In this document: positions 45,262 to 56,894 of the stretch, one piece after another
Numbering within the stretch: position 1 is the stretch's first letter
Layout: every line of letters starts with the position of its first letter
Assembly: GCA_947561585.1 (NCBI GenBank)
Contig: CANNZV010000839.1
Coordinates: forward strand, 496,001-560,000
Length of the DNA: 64,000 nt
Direction of reading: 5' to 3'
Source: Caprella mutica
Lineage: Eukaryota > Arthropoda > Malacostraca > Amphipoda > Caprellidae
Made by a program: the position numbers and the translations under genes
Notes under the pieces: model-generated
Told to the model about the DNA's origin: nothing
What the model saw: only the letters and a program-made list of their open reading frames with translations
Database searches by the model: none

Positions 45262-47640
45262 TTAATATTAATCGGATGCGATTATATCCAATATAGGACA
45301 CGGAGATAAAAACTAATACGAGGAAATAGAATCTAAGGTATATTTATCATTAATTTAATCCCTTTAGGGATATAGAATGGTATTAATATTATCAATGAAG
45401 ATTCCAGTTTGAAGGGGATACATTTTCTTCTGTGTCTCTTTTGCAGAGAGTAAATCAGACATCAAAAGTTTGGGATGAATTTGAAATTAAGCAATCTTCG
45501 AAGTGGGCTTTCAAGTACTTTCTCTGGCTAGAACTACAAAGCGCCTTCTTCCACCGCATTTGGGGCAGAAATCTTGAAAAAAAAATCAATCAACGTAAAT
45601 TGGGGTTATGATGAGATATGAACGTTGCTGGAAATTGAATTGATCAAAGATATTGATGAGCAAAAAACCTTCTACAGTGGAATATTTATTAGTCAAGGTT
45701 TGTTTGACAGATAATAAAGATGGGTTCTATATTAAAAGAAACTAAAACTTTGAGAATAATCTTTACACCAAATATTTATCATTATATATGAATACATATT
45801 CAAATTGTTTTTAAACTTTTTTTAAGTAATAAATGAACTCTGAACCCATATATATGAGAAATTTGATTGTATTACTTGATAAAATTTAAATAATTTTTGT
45901 TGAAATTTCGTTTTCTGGGTCTGCATAAAGTTTTCAAGAAGAACAAAATATCATTCCAAGTATTCTAGGATATTCATAATTCACGGAATTATCTGGTGGC
46001 ATACGTCACAATTTAGGAGGTTGAGATTCACATGACCTGGCACTCAAAAAAAATTATGAAACGGGTGCATGTACTTGCATATCTTAATTAATAGTGTATA
46101 AAAATAATAGTGTACAATTATCTGGTGAAAAAAGTAGGTATTCTTCTCGATTTAATGAAAAAATATTTTTTACTTAAATTTAGTTTTCACTTAGCAATCT
46201 GTCACTAGACCATTTATCATTTTCAATTTATCTTTTAAAATTGAAATTTTTCTATGATCCATTCAATTTATTCTTATTTATAAAAGCATTGAGTAACCAT
46301 CAATGACCATTATATCTACCAAGTAAACAAGCATTCCCCAAACCATGATTCCTACGTTTGTAGTCTCCCACGCGATTCTCTGTTTCGATTCTGACTAGTA
46401 AATAGAAATATCTAAATCAGTTTCAATTCTTCCGTGTGAATCTCTTGTAAGAAATCACCAGAAAATTTAGAATACACTTCGCACAATTTCGTGAAAGCCT
46501 TTCAACTAAGATTAGGGGGTCAGTATACCTTGGAAAACTAGAATGAAAAACATGTTGACAGCAGCATGTATTATATTCATCTATGTATTGCATATAAAAA
46601 GTATTCTGTAAAACTAAAGAAGCAAATTGTAAGATTTCCCAAGTTAGCACAAATATAAGAGTAGTAATTAATTAGTTATATATGTATAATATATCTCCTA
46701 TATTGATGGTTCATTTTTGGCCCCTCAATAAATTACATCTTAATTAGTTTAGAGATAGAACAGTCTGAAATAATTGATATACATTATTATTTTGTTATAG
46801 GATCGTATTGTTGTATCTTTTTTCTTTGTTATTATCTTTGATTAACTTTTAATATTGTTTATTATTTAATTACACTAAGAGTACTATAAATGTTTCATTA
46901 GCTCTAAGTTATTTGAGGCTATTCAGCATAATTAACTGACTTTTACACATATATTCCACACTGTTATAATTTAATTCATATTTATAAAAGCGTGGACTAC
47001 TTTACATACAATTAGATATGTGTAAATGAAGTAGCTACATCGAATATTGTGTACCAGCACTATATGATTTAACTATACATGAATTTTTTCCCAAATAACT
47101 ATATGCATTTATTCTTGTGAATTTTTTTTAATTTTTTTCATTTTATTGTGGGATAATTTTGGTAAATCTATTAGCAAAATAAATATACGAATGAATCTAT
47201 CAAAAATATAAAACTAAATACTGTAGTTCATATATAATAATATACAAAAGTGACGCAAATATACCTATGATTATACCTCTAATTCATAATAGGAAATAGT
47301 GTACATACCTCGTCGTTATGCGAGAGTGATTTCAATTAGAGGCGTAAAATGGGTGTATGCTTAAAACATAACACTATCAGACAATACGTGACAGTGTGAC
47401 AATCACGCCCATCAGTCACGTTTCTATGGCATCCTGATTTAACGTCCTTGGCAGGGGGTTGGTAATGGCACACGAACTGTCACCACCAATCACTGGATGC
47501 CTTCAGCTTGCTCACAATGTGCCAATATGTAAATGTAAATGTCATTTACCAACGCTTGATTTGTTGGATAAAATGCATATCGACCATTTGCGAAGAACAA
47601 CGTCATAAACACAAAAACATGTATTGCCGAGTTGTCCATA
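45262..47640. other. AT-rich stretch, no gene seen
   Basis: 46.30-46.40 and 47.38-47.52 kb are less AT-rich; the latter contains another TTTAACGTCC word. No coding motif or array is supported. Confidence 0.5.
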
Positions 47641-47792
47641 TACCCTGGCAACAAAGATTATTCCTGGATATACCCTGGCAACAAAGATTATTCCTGGATA
47701 TACCCTGGCAACAAAGATTATTCCTGGGATAATAGGGGAATATACCAGGAATTAATCTTTCTTATCCCAGGAATAAATCATTGTTGTCAAGG
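47641..47792. repeat. 30-bp tandem (3 copies) ending in a hairpin
   Basis: Units beginning TACCCTGGCAACAAAGATTA lie at 47641, 47671 and 47701. The third unit (47703-47731, ending TTCCTGGGATA) pairs with the inverse at 47763-47792 (TATCCCAGGAATAAATC ... TTGTCAAGG) across a loop of about 30 bases, giving a near-complete 30-bp stem. Confidence 0.85.
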
Positions 47793-49404
47793 TTTAAAAA
47801 ACTGACTATTTGGAAAAAGTTTCATGATGATTATTTTAGTTCAAAAAGGGACAGCTAGAAAGACTAAAGGTGTTAGCGATATACCATTAAATGTAAGTAA
47901 ACTTACATGCACTAAAATACCTCTCCTGAACAATATAGTTATAGACTGTGTTCTCGCATATGAACGATATATGTAGGTAATTAATCTAAATATTATATCG
48001 TTTCCTATAGTATTTTAATTGAATTCTGAGCATGGATAAACGATTACAAAATTAATTCTATTATGTACATTTTATAGTCTAATTTTATAGTCTGATATAG
48101 CCTGATGTACTCGATCTATATGTTATATTTTACACATCAGTTTTTATTTCTACGGTCTAATTAGACTAATAATACATCAAAACAAGAGATCAAAGAACAG
48201 TCAAGAGGAAAATAAGCAACAAACCTAATGAGGACATGATTAAGATATTATAATGTAGGCTTTAAAAGTGTTAATCTCAAAGGTTTCTTAATTAATGAAA
48301 AGTGACTTTGGAAGAAATGAATCAAGTAATTTGGGACAATGAAGGGGAGCAACATCTTACAATGTAGTCATTAAATATATCTTACTTATTATACGTGTTG
48401 TTAATGAAGGTTTGTTAGGTTATAATTAGATAAAATCATGAGTATCGAGTGTTTGAGATCATTAATTAACATCCCACAAGTTCTGTATGCCTAGGTTTTA
48501 TTATATTATTATATTATTTATAAAAAAAAAACTTATTTTATCAACGAAAAATGATTGGTTGTGTTTGATATTTTGTCGAATGACAGTTCGTAACTGTGGA
48601 ATACATCATCTAAACTAAAATATTGATTCTCAAATCTCACAATAAATTAATGTAATTGTTACCTCTTAGTGTAATAATAAAAGTTTCATAAATGGTTCCC
48701 AGTCATACAATTCAAATAAGATATTGTTGAATATTATATTTAATAATCAGATTACACATTAAACGAAGTGGATAAATTTCCTCAGTCATAAAGAGCAGAG
48801 CCATAACGAATAGCTATAAATTAATTCTAAAATGCTTTAATGGTACCCATAATATGCTTGCAAACAGACAATATTTTGCTTAATTCAATTTAATGACATT
48901 ATCAAATATGAATTGGTAATTAAAAATGTAATAGGCAGGATATTAACGCATGTGAATCACCATTACTAAATTATAACCAGAAATTAGCCAGTTGGGAGCG
49001 GAAAATGCATATCCTCTCTGTTATCACTTCCTATATTGTAATCATAATATTATATACTTTGTTCAAAGTCTCTAAAATGACAGCATGACAGCGCGGCTAA
49101 TATTGTCATCAGTATTCATTCGGTAGAAGTATTGGCTTTATATTATATTAAACTTGTCAAATAAAATAGAAAACATAGAATGAATTACAATATGAATGAT
49201 TGGGTGAAATATGTATTTCGTTTTGTTTACAATGAATAATTTAGTCGGATGAAATTATTTGATGTATCATATCAATAATAACTACGAAGATGAAACACAG
49301 CTCTATAATACTCAGTGATTTTTGTTTCACTTTAATTAATTTTTTTGAGAAATTTTTGTTAAACAATCAAAAATGAAGATTTTTTATCATTATACAATGC
49401 CAAA
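47793..49404. other. AT-rich stretch, no gene seen
   Basis: A short duplicated word (TTTATAGTCTAATTTTATAGTC near 48071-48092) and general A/T richness only. Confidence 0.5.
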
Positions 49405-49410
49405 TTTATT
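49405..49410 (-). promoter_or_regulatory. AATAAA polyadenylation-type signal
   Basis: TTTATT on the plus strand is AATAAA on the minus strand, about 175 bases downstream of the stop codon of the candidate exon at 49585-49694. In DNA this AT-rich the hexamer is common, so its value depends on the exon. Confidence 0.25.
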
Positions 49411-49584
49411 GTAAATTTAAAGCTGCCGCCCAACAATCTGTAAATGTTGAAAGATTTTTGTTAGTGTATAGTCATAATATAATAATCTAAGTTAGTTATT
49501 TTCCAAATGATGTTCTCAAAGTACATTCAGCAATCACTCGTGTGAATGACTTTACTCAGTTTAGTTAATCACGACAGATGGCTC

Positions 49585-49694
49585 TTACAGAGTCTCGATT
49601 GGACTTTTCACTTTGGACTCGTACTGAACAGTCTCTGGTGTTTTAGCCAGAAATGTCACTTGTTTATCTTCTTCATCGACAGCTCGCCAAGTGT
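49585..49694 (-). CDS. candidate terminal exon of an unidentified gene
   Basis: On the minus strand, after a possible acceptor (TTTTCATTCAAAAG, AG at 49695-49696), an open frame encodes TWRAVDEEDKQVTFLAKTPE and then TVQYESKVKSPIETL before TAA (49585-49587). The peptide is acidic/basic-balanced with good codon diversity (GAG, GAC, GTC, CTG and GCT all used), unlike the Phe/Ile/Tyr/Asn-rich chance frames elsewhere here. The in-frame upstream stop lies just beyond the AG, as expected for an exon edge. An AATAAA lies about 175 bases downstream. I do not recognise the protein, and upstream exons are not identified in the window. It could also be a retroelement fragment. Confidence 0.35.
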
Positions 49695-49696
49695 CT

Positions 49697-50265
49697 TTTG
49701 AATGAAAATCATATTAGGTGATTCATATCATATCAGCTTTAGATGGAATTACATATTTTAAGCAACAATATTCCTTCAAAAATATTAAACGACTTAATAA
49801 TTTCACTCATTCATTGGATGGTTCTGAACCTCAAGCAAATATTCCTGATTCAAACGTTCAGTTAACATATTCCAATATATCTGTTATATAAAATGATAGA
49901 AAGAAGCAAGTAAGATTGCGATTTCGAATTCATTCATGCACAGGACGTTTGATAAAAGTTTTGAAGCTTTCTGAAGCCAAAGCATTGAAGAGAGTTACTT
50001 TCAGTAGCATTGAACCAAAAATGACATGATCTACTATGATGAAATAATATTAGCGAAATAATAATATTTTTACCTTAATATTTTTATGAGTAGATGTCCA
50101 TGCATAATGCAATCAGTTATCATCACTCAGAGTGGTAAATAAATATGCTCGTAATTAATCCTGAATGCTGACCTGAGAATATAGTCGTACATATATCCTT
50201 TGTATGTTACCAGTTGACTAAAATTACAATAAATACATATACGTCACTGTACTAATTAACGTATA
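49697..50265. other. AT-rich stretch, no gene seen
   Basis: If the exon at 49.6 kb is real, this would be intron. ACGTCACTGTA at 50241-50251 is the inverse of the Tc1-like end that starts 15 bases further on. Confidence 0.45.
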
Positions 50266-50569
50266 CAGTCACGTGAAACAAGTATTTTGTCCGAACAATT
50301 ATTATCTATTATTCACCTTTTTCGTAAAATACATGCAAAACAAAATTATAAAATAATACTTTTACATTATAAAAATATTAAAATAATAGAAACTGAAATT
50401 TATATAGGATTTAATCAAAATTTCTTGAAATAGGTATAAAGTAAAGAAGTACAGATGTAAAAATAATGGTTTTGGGGTCCCCTTTCACTATATTTTAAAT
50501 TATCTTTGAATCACTCTTAATTAATTCGATGTCATTGCAGACTTTAATTGGTGCAGGTTTGAGATGAGT

Positions 50570-51000
50570 CTTGCTCTGATCTGTCTCTATAAAATTCGCT
50601 ACAATTTTTTAATGAGATTCATATCTGTTGATTGGCTGGTCTATTATAAAAAATGAATTCTGATACCTTCGAACCATTTCTACGTTGTCCTCGTTATAAG
50701 TGTCCTGCTGGAACCGCCATTCATCAGAAATTCCTATCTTATTCACAGTTTATTACCGATTATCGTCCAAAATCTCACTATAATCGTCTCCATCAATTCT
50801 TTCGTCAATTTTTTTTTTCTAGCCCCGTGACGAAAAGCAGCCATGATGCTTCCTCCACAATATGTTTCACAATTGGGATGGTGCTGTTCATGTCATTGTC
50901 TGATGCAGAGCCGTCGACTCACCAGACATGAAAATTACATCATTAGTGTCAAAATACTCTATTTAGACTCATCTGACCATATTACTTTATAAGAGGAGAT
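50570..51000 (-). pseudogene. Tc1 transposase catalytic domain, decayed
   Basis: In minus-strand order: KVIWSDESK (about 50962-50988), the first catalytic Asp block; CGGSIMAAFRHGA (about 50822-50860), corresponding to the 'GGGSIMVWG' block; EWRFQQDTYNED (about 50692-50727), the second Asp block ('FQQDNDPKHT'); SQSTDMNLIKKL (about 50606-50641), the 'SQSPDLNPIENL' block. The pieces are in different frames with stops between, and the (TA)n insertion lies just upstream. The HTH region (51.1-51.5 kb) is too degraded to read. The copy cannot encode an active transposase. Confidence 0.88.
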
Positions 51001-51007
51001 TAAAATC

Positions 51008-51010
<3 letters not shown>

Positions 51011-51044
<34 letters not shown>
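51011..51044. repeat. (TA)n microsatellite
   Basis: Seventeen uninterrupted AT dinucleotides inside the Tc1 element. Confidence 0.98.
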
Positions 51045-51046
<2 letters not shown>

Positions 51047-51716
51047 TTTTTAACATACTCTTAGTCTAGATTTTAGTTTAGCATTCTTTAGTAAAGAAAT
51101 CTTACTAGGTATTTTTAGACTGAATTCTAGGTGAAATCATAGCACTGCGATGGCTCCATGACTCTTGAGTCCCTTTCTCCCCTCTTTTGTGGTTTATTAT
51201 AATAGTTCCTCTCGAATGTCAAAGGAATTATTTCAAAATGTTCGCATGTCCTTTCACCTAAACCTCTCCAACATTTTCAACAAGATCCTTACTTTTGCAA
51301 GTTTTTTGTGTGTGTTCTACGACTTCTTCCACTTCTTCACTATGTACACTACGGTACTAACAAAAGCATTCAGGGTGTTCGTGCTTTAGAAAAATAACTT
51401 TTATGATCTTCATGGGCAGAAATTATTCGATTCTTCGTGTACTGGATAGATTCTTTTCGCTTGCTCCTGTTGCAATGTTATCAGAGGGAGATCTTCAGAA
51501 AGAATCACCAGAAATCTCACTAACAATTTATCGATGGCTTCTAAATGAAAGAAACTTCTAAATAAATCATGCATATATATTTAATGAATGTTAAGTTTCA
51601 ATTCATTTATTTAATGTAAAAGCTATTAAAGTTACCTAATATTTTATTTGGTATAAATTTTACCATACACAGGAAATTTTTGTTCTGTCCAAATATTTAA
51701 TTGTTTCACGTCACTG

Positions 51717-53158
51717 AATATATAATGTTTATTATATAACCGATATAGTTTTATAACAAATTAAGACGCCAGATGAAAAAGCGTTTGGAAAATTTCAAAC
51801 GATATAGCGTGCATTCAAGTATACCAAATTTTAAAATGAATAGTTGAGAAAAATTCAATAATGTTAAGCGATAAATAAATTCTTTATGACAGTTACAACT
51901 GTTAGCCGCCATTACCCAGACATTTGCAAAATTGAAAAGAATTGAAAGAGGCAATTTTGAAAAGAGCTGAAACTAATATCATAGTAAATTATTTTTCTAA
52001 TCCAACATTTATTTTAGTAAACAAATAAATTGTTTTTGATTTATTATAAAACTGTAATCACAAAATTCCTTTTTGATTCAGATTTCCATTAATATTACAT
52101 GCAATTAGCAAAGAAGGAAAGTAGTTAAATGTTAAATAAATGACCAAATTAACAAATATCAACATATATCAACAAATATCTCATTAAAATCTTGACTTAC
52201 TTTTTATCTCAGGTAAAAGTGTAACGTGTTGCGTAGACTACATGAAATAAGAAATTATTATGTATTGCGGATATAACGAAAGAGAAAATTCAATTAGATA
52301 ATTACGTTGTTAGTTCCTTTACAAATTTGAAAACTCAATTTACACAGAATTCGAGTGCGAAGAATTGGAAACCATGAAGAGAGTTTTATAACTCTATTAA
52401 GATGAAACACAGAGAGGGACTAAACCAAAGGATTCGGATAATCAAATTACAAAAAAGATGTAACGAGACTCCAAAACTGTACTTTTTTATCGCAATCACC
52501 TCCTATAATGGATGCAAAAGCGAAGCACGATACTAATCTCATATATTGCTTAAATGTTAGCATTGGAAATGAAGTAGATGGGCCCCTCACAGCTGAGACT
52601 GACATCAATCAGGAGATAAATTATCCATCACATTGCTAGTCCTACAGCCAGAGAGTTCAATTAACGAATGCAAATTGAGACGAGTCACTGAAATGTTCTA
52701 CAGTGTAACTAAAGTCACTGCCCATAATTTCGCTATACATCATCAACAAAAACGAAAATAAACTATCTTTAAAATGATTAGAATAACTACTATAAAGCCA
52801 TAGGCAAATGAAACTATTAAAGTACAAAATACAATTCACCCGTTATATGAAACCACATGCGTCAAAAATATTAATTGTTTATAAATAATATACATTTCCT
52901 AAAAATTGATATTTTCATCAACTGTAAATATTATTATAAATAGCTTTACTTATATATTTAGTATTTAAAGAACAGTCACTGGATAAAATTTATTACGTAT
53001 TTTTCCAAAAATTAATTATAGCTATTTCTAAATTTGTCTGTTTCACAACGATAATATTTCGAATTCGCAGATAAATAAAAACACATTATATTATTAATAA
53101 ATTTGAAAATGTTTTGCCGATTCAATTTCATTCAAAAGAAATACAAGCCTTTATTATA
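51717..53158. other. AT-rich stretch, no gene seen
   Basis: 52.55-52.63 kb is less AT-rich and has a short open plus-strand block (IGNEVDGPLTAETDINQEIN then a stop) after a TTAAATGTTAG acceptor-like string. This is too short to call. Nothing else is supported. Confidence 0.45.
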
Positions 53159-53180
53159 CAGTATGGACCACAAAATAGAA
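53159..53180 (+). repeat. solo Tc1-like end (candidate)
   Basis: TA then CAGTATGGACCACAAAAT closely resembles the left end of the palindromic MITE at 43364 (CAGTATGGGCCACATAAAT). No inverted partner is found nearby. An AATAGAAAATYCG word repeats directly about 100 bases on. Confidence 0.5.
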
Positions 53181-54089
53181 AATCCGAATTTCTTCACGCT
53201 AACAAGCCTAAAAGTTCAGAGTAGCTGAACCTTGCTGTGAGGAAGAATAAAGTGTAAATAAGTTTGGAGAAAGAGAAATAGAAAATTCGGATTTTGAAGA
53301 GAATGTTATTTTAAAGTTCGTAATTCAATAAACATAAATGGTACAATAGACGGATTTCCAAATAAGAAACTGCATTAAAACCTTGAGGTGATTATATCTT
53401 TCATTCACTGTGACTTTTGCAAGAGGACATTCTTCACGTGGCGTTCACAAGACTTCAGACAATATTGAGTGTATTTTCATTAGTATTATTCATTAGTCAA
53501 GACGATTCAACAAATGCTATTTTTTTACTAAAATTAACTTAAAGTATAACTGATATTTATCCACTAGGTAGCAGATAAGATACATATTCTTCTAATTATA
53601 TAAGTAGCTACTTATTATATCATATCATAATTAATTGTATATGGCTATAATATATACTTCTAATTATAGGTAAGCATCTCATTAATCTATAATTATGATT
53701 AATATCGCTAAGTTATTATTACCTACCCATCCACAAGAATTAATATACTCCCGTTGTTCACACTTCATATTGCACAGGCCTGTTTCTGTGGACAAAAGCG
53801 TTTCTAAACTGAAATGATTTGTCGGGCTTCAGGACCGTTTAATCTTATTTTTGAATCGATTTAATCCTTGAGTTGAGTCAGATAAGTCCGTATGTACTGA
53901 ATATATTGTCTTCTGATCTCAACAAGAAGAAAACGCAGGATAGATATAATAATATGGTCTCCCTTATGGTATAACATATTGGTCTGTCTTGTTAGAAGTA
54001 GAAAATTTCAATGATCATAGTGTTCAAAGCAGGAATGAAGAAATCGTACAGCATATTTTGGTATTGCTGATCGTCTAATTTCTTCTTCT
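53181..54089. other. AT-rich stretch, no gene seen
   Basis: No supported features on either strand. Confidence 0.5.
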
Positions 54090-54720
54090 CGACCATGCAC
54101 CCCAACCCCTTCCACTCCCAACCAATGACACAAACCGAGGTTGGCTACCGACTGCTCCTCCGTAAAAATATCAAACTACCCCATCCCCCAACTTCCACCA
54201 CAGGACTTAATTCATATGTTACCTTTTATCCCCCAGTCTCCAAACCTTCTCCGATTCTATAACACTAACAATTGCTATCTTATGATTCTTCTGATACCTC
54301 ACCCTATCTTATATATTCAAACTCTCTACCTCTCCCCGTCTATATTGTTCTACATTCCTGTCTACCCTTTCATCCCATTCATACTTGTACCTCTTCTCCC
54401 TTCCCCATAACTCCATGTGCTCACAATCTTCTTCCATCCGTCCAAATTTCCCATTACCCTCTCCAAATCAGTCTAATTATTCCTCTAACTCCCAAAGTAC
54501 TCTTCTAATAAAGCCAGTGTTCCTCTTCTACCACTCTTTTCGCCAAGCCCCTCTAATCCCTCACGCCACTTTAACACCAGTGCCTTAACCTGCCTATCAT
54601 TGGCCATCCTCATAACATGCCCTATTCTCTCCAACACCTTCATTTCGATTTTCAACTTTATTGACCTAATTTCTAATCTTATCCTAACATACCACATATT
54701 TGCCCTCTCCTTTCCATTTG
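54090..54720 (-). pseudogene. 3' part of a LINE, minus strand
   Basis: The whole segment is pyrimidine-rich on the plus strand, in sharp contrast with its flanks. On the minus strand (54697-54485) it encodes LKIEMKVLERIGHVMRMAND then RQVKALVLKWREGLEGLGEK. This is the 'R...L.HIGHV.RM..ER..K..L.W...G...G.+..GR' tail that follows the reverse transcriptase in many LINE ORF2 proteins. Further minus-strand coding-like sequence continues to about 54100 in broken frames. The reverse transcriptase itself and any 3' tail are not identified, so the copy is partial. Confidence 0.7.
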
Positions 54721-56683
54721 CTTAGCAGTTTCCCATTTCTATTGCTCTAACCATAACTATATTTCTTATCTATCCAACTGTTGCTTATATACTTTTGAAA
54801 AATTAGATTTTTATATATACTGATTTTGGTGTTCCTTTCCATAGTTCTCAACCTTCAATACGACATTGAACCTGCATTGGTCCTACCTCTTGTTTCTTCA
54901 CTCATCTGATCTTCTTTGATGAAGAACTTTGCAGTTAGCACTCCTATAATCGAGAGCTTAGTTGGACTAGACCATATGATCCTTCCTGGAGAAAAGTAAT
55001 CTATAGTAATGGAGGCTAAAGTCCCACATTTAAATATCATTCTAATGTAGATTGATTGACGAGATGCAAATAAAATCACGGCTGCTACACAACCACTTGA
55101 AGTAAAATTTTAGAGATATTGAAGAATTACAGCAGTTTTCATGATACATTTCATAACGATATTTGCCCTCTTTGCATCACTAACTGATCAGGCTTCTAAG
55201 ACAGTAACCTCAATGCCTGATTCATAAGAAATTTTTTCAGGTTCAAGGAACTAATAAACAATTGACTTCAGTTTCCCCGAAATGACTTTTTTGGTTTTGA
55301 ATAATCTTCAAATATAGTCACTGCATATAACGAATGGTCACTACATCTATTCATGTTTATCACTGATAAAGGATTACTATCACAATCCTTTACTATCACA
55401 AAAAAAACATTTCAATTGTTACAATATAAGATCATTGACAGATAAGCGACTCAAAGTTGTTACGTAAAGATGAAAATAATTAGCAAAGCAAATAGCATTT
55501 CTAACTAATGAGATAACTGTGCAAGAGTCACATAACACAAACATTTTTACACAAAAGAAACGTCCCAAAAAGGGTGATACCTTGGAAGACTGACACTATT
55601 TTAAAACAGTCTGTACAACAGTCTGTAGTACATAATATAAATTACATTTGATTACATATTTGCCAATGTTATATAAGCGAAATAATTATTAAAGAGTCCA
55701 TAAACTCTTCATTATATAACAGTCACATTAGTCTATTGGACTGTCAGTTGGCTTATATTTCATATTTTCCCTTTTCAAAATTGTATCCCTATGCTTTGAT
55801 TTTAACCTCTTATTTTCTAATAACTTTATTATTATATGAAATTATATGATTATAATTTTGAACATGATTATTTTACGTGAAATATAAAGTAAATATCAGA
55901 CAATGATATTTTGCTTAATATGTCAAAAGTCCTTCGAAATGGAAACTAAAACTTCCCTCAAAAATACCAAAATAAGTCAAGCATTTATTAACATGAGATA
56001 CATACTGCGACATAAGGATGTAAATCAAGTTACGTTCATACAATAGAGTGTTTGCTTTGTATATGTTCTTGTATCTGCATTGCGCAAACAGAATCAGTCA
56101 TAAAAATGCCTAACCTATATGCCAAATATTTTCAAACTCCATTGCCCAGTATATGCTCCCCAGTGAGGAATAAATCTTTTCCTGATCACTCGATCGTAAG
56201 TCTGCGTACTGCACCAATGAACTGAAGGGCAAATACGACAAAGAGCCTATCTAACATTTTAACAATTTTTATTAGTTACATTAGGTAAAGGATATTTCTA
56301 ACACTAGACCCTTCATTCATAAATTTTTGATATAATTAATTTAGCCTATTTTTTATTTAATTTTTATTGATGAAAAAACATACAGTTACCATATGGTTAA
56401 ATAGTGCAGTACAAATTATTAACAACCTTAATTAAACCTTTCTAATGTTTTCAGATATAAAGCAAATAATTAATAACACAATATAAATGTTGAGTATTTA
56501 TCTATCTTCATAATACAAAATTACATTACCTAATTCAAAGTATAGGTGATGGACAAAAAAATAGAATTCAAACACCTAATCAAAATTTTGGCACCACAAA
56601 CATATTACAAACAAGCAAATTATGACGTAATTAAATGATTTTTTGTTGAAAAAGGTTTTTCCCTTTTTTCCAATTCCCATATA
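54721..56683. other. AT-rich stretch, no gene identified
   Basis: A minus-strand frame at 55079-54855 (for example TIDYFSPGRIIWSSPTKLSI) is less biased than most, and lies upstream of the LINE relic on the same strand, but I cannot place it in a family. Nothing else is recognised. Confidence 0.45.
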
Positions 56684-56892
56684 CAGGGTGACCCACAAAA
56701 AAGTGTACCCATGTTTGAATTAATATAAATATCGTACACGTACAATCTTAAGCAATGACGGTGGTAGAAAAGCAATGACATGTAAAAAGTCTAATATTTA
56801 CATTTACTTCAACTCATTTCTTAGCTACTTATATATACGATATTTATATTAATTCTAAGTTGCATGGGTACGCTTTTTTATGGGTCACCCTG
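56684..56892. mobile_element. 209-bp MITE, TA target, CAGGGTGACCCA ends
   Basis: The left end CAGGGTGACCCACAAAAAAG (56684) is mirrored by CTTTTTTATGGGTCACCCTG ending at 56892, with TA flanking both. The pairing continues inwards through GTACCCATG and AATTAATATAAATATCGTA, about 60 bases per arm. The interior has no coding capacity. Ends of the CAGGGTG.CCCA type with TA targets are widespread among arthropod mariner-derived MITEs. Confidence 0.93.
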
Positions 56893-56894
56893 TA

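Larger units (their letters stand above)
50266..51716. mobile_element. 1.45-kb Tc1 element with recognisable ends
   Basis: The left end CAGTCACGTGAAACAAGTAT followed by TTTGTCCGAACAA (50266-50298) is mirrored at the right by TTCTGTCCAAATATTTAATT then GTTTCACGTCACTG (about 51683-51716). TA precedes the left end. The right flank reads AATATA, so the target duplication is slightly degraded. The length is near that of full-size Tc1 elements (about 1.3-1.6 kb), and a minus-strand transposase relic fills the interior. A (TA)n run at 51011-51044 interrupts it. Confidence 0.82.

Noticed and set aside
54141..54588. Plus-strand Pro/Ser/Leu-rich frames
   Set aside because: Antisense to the LINE relic on the minus strand, whose purine-rich coding strand makes the plus strand pyrimidine-rich.
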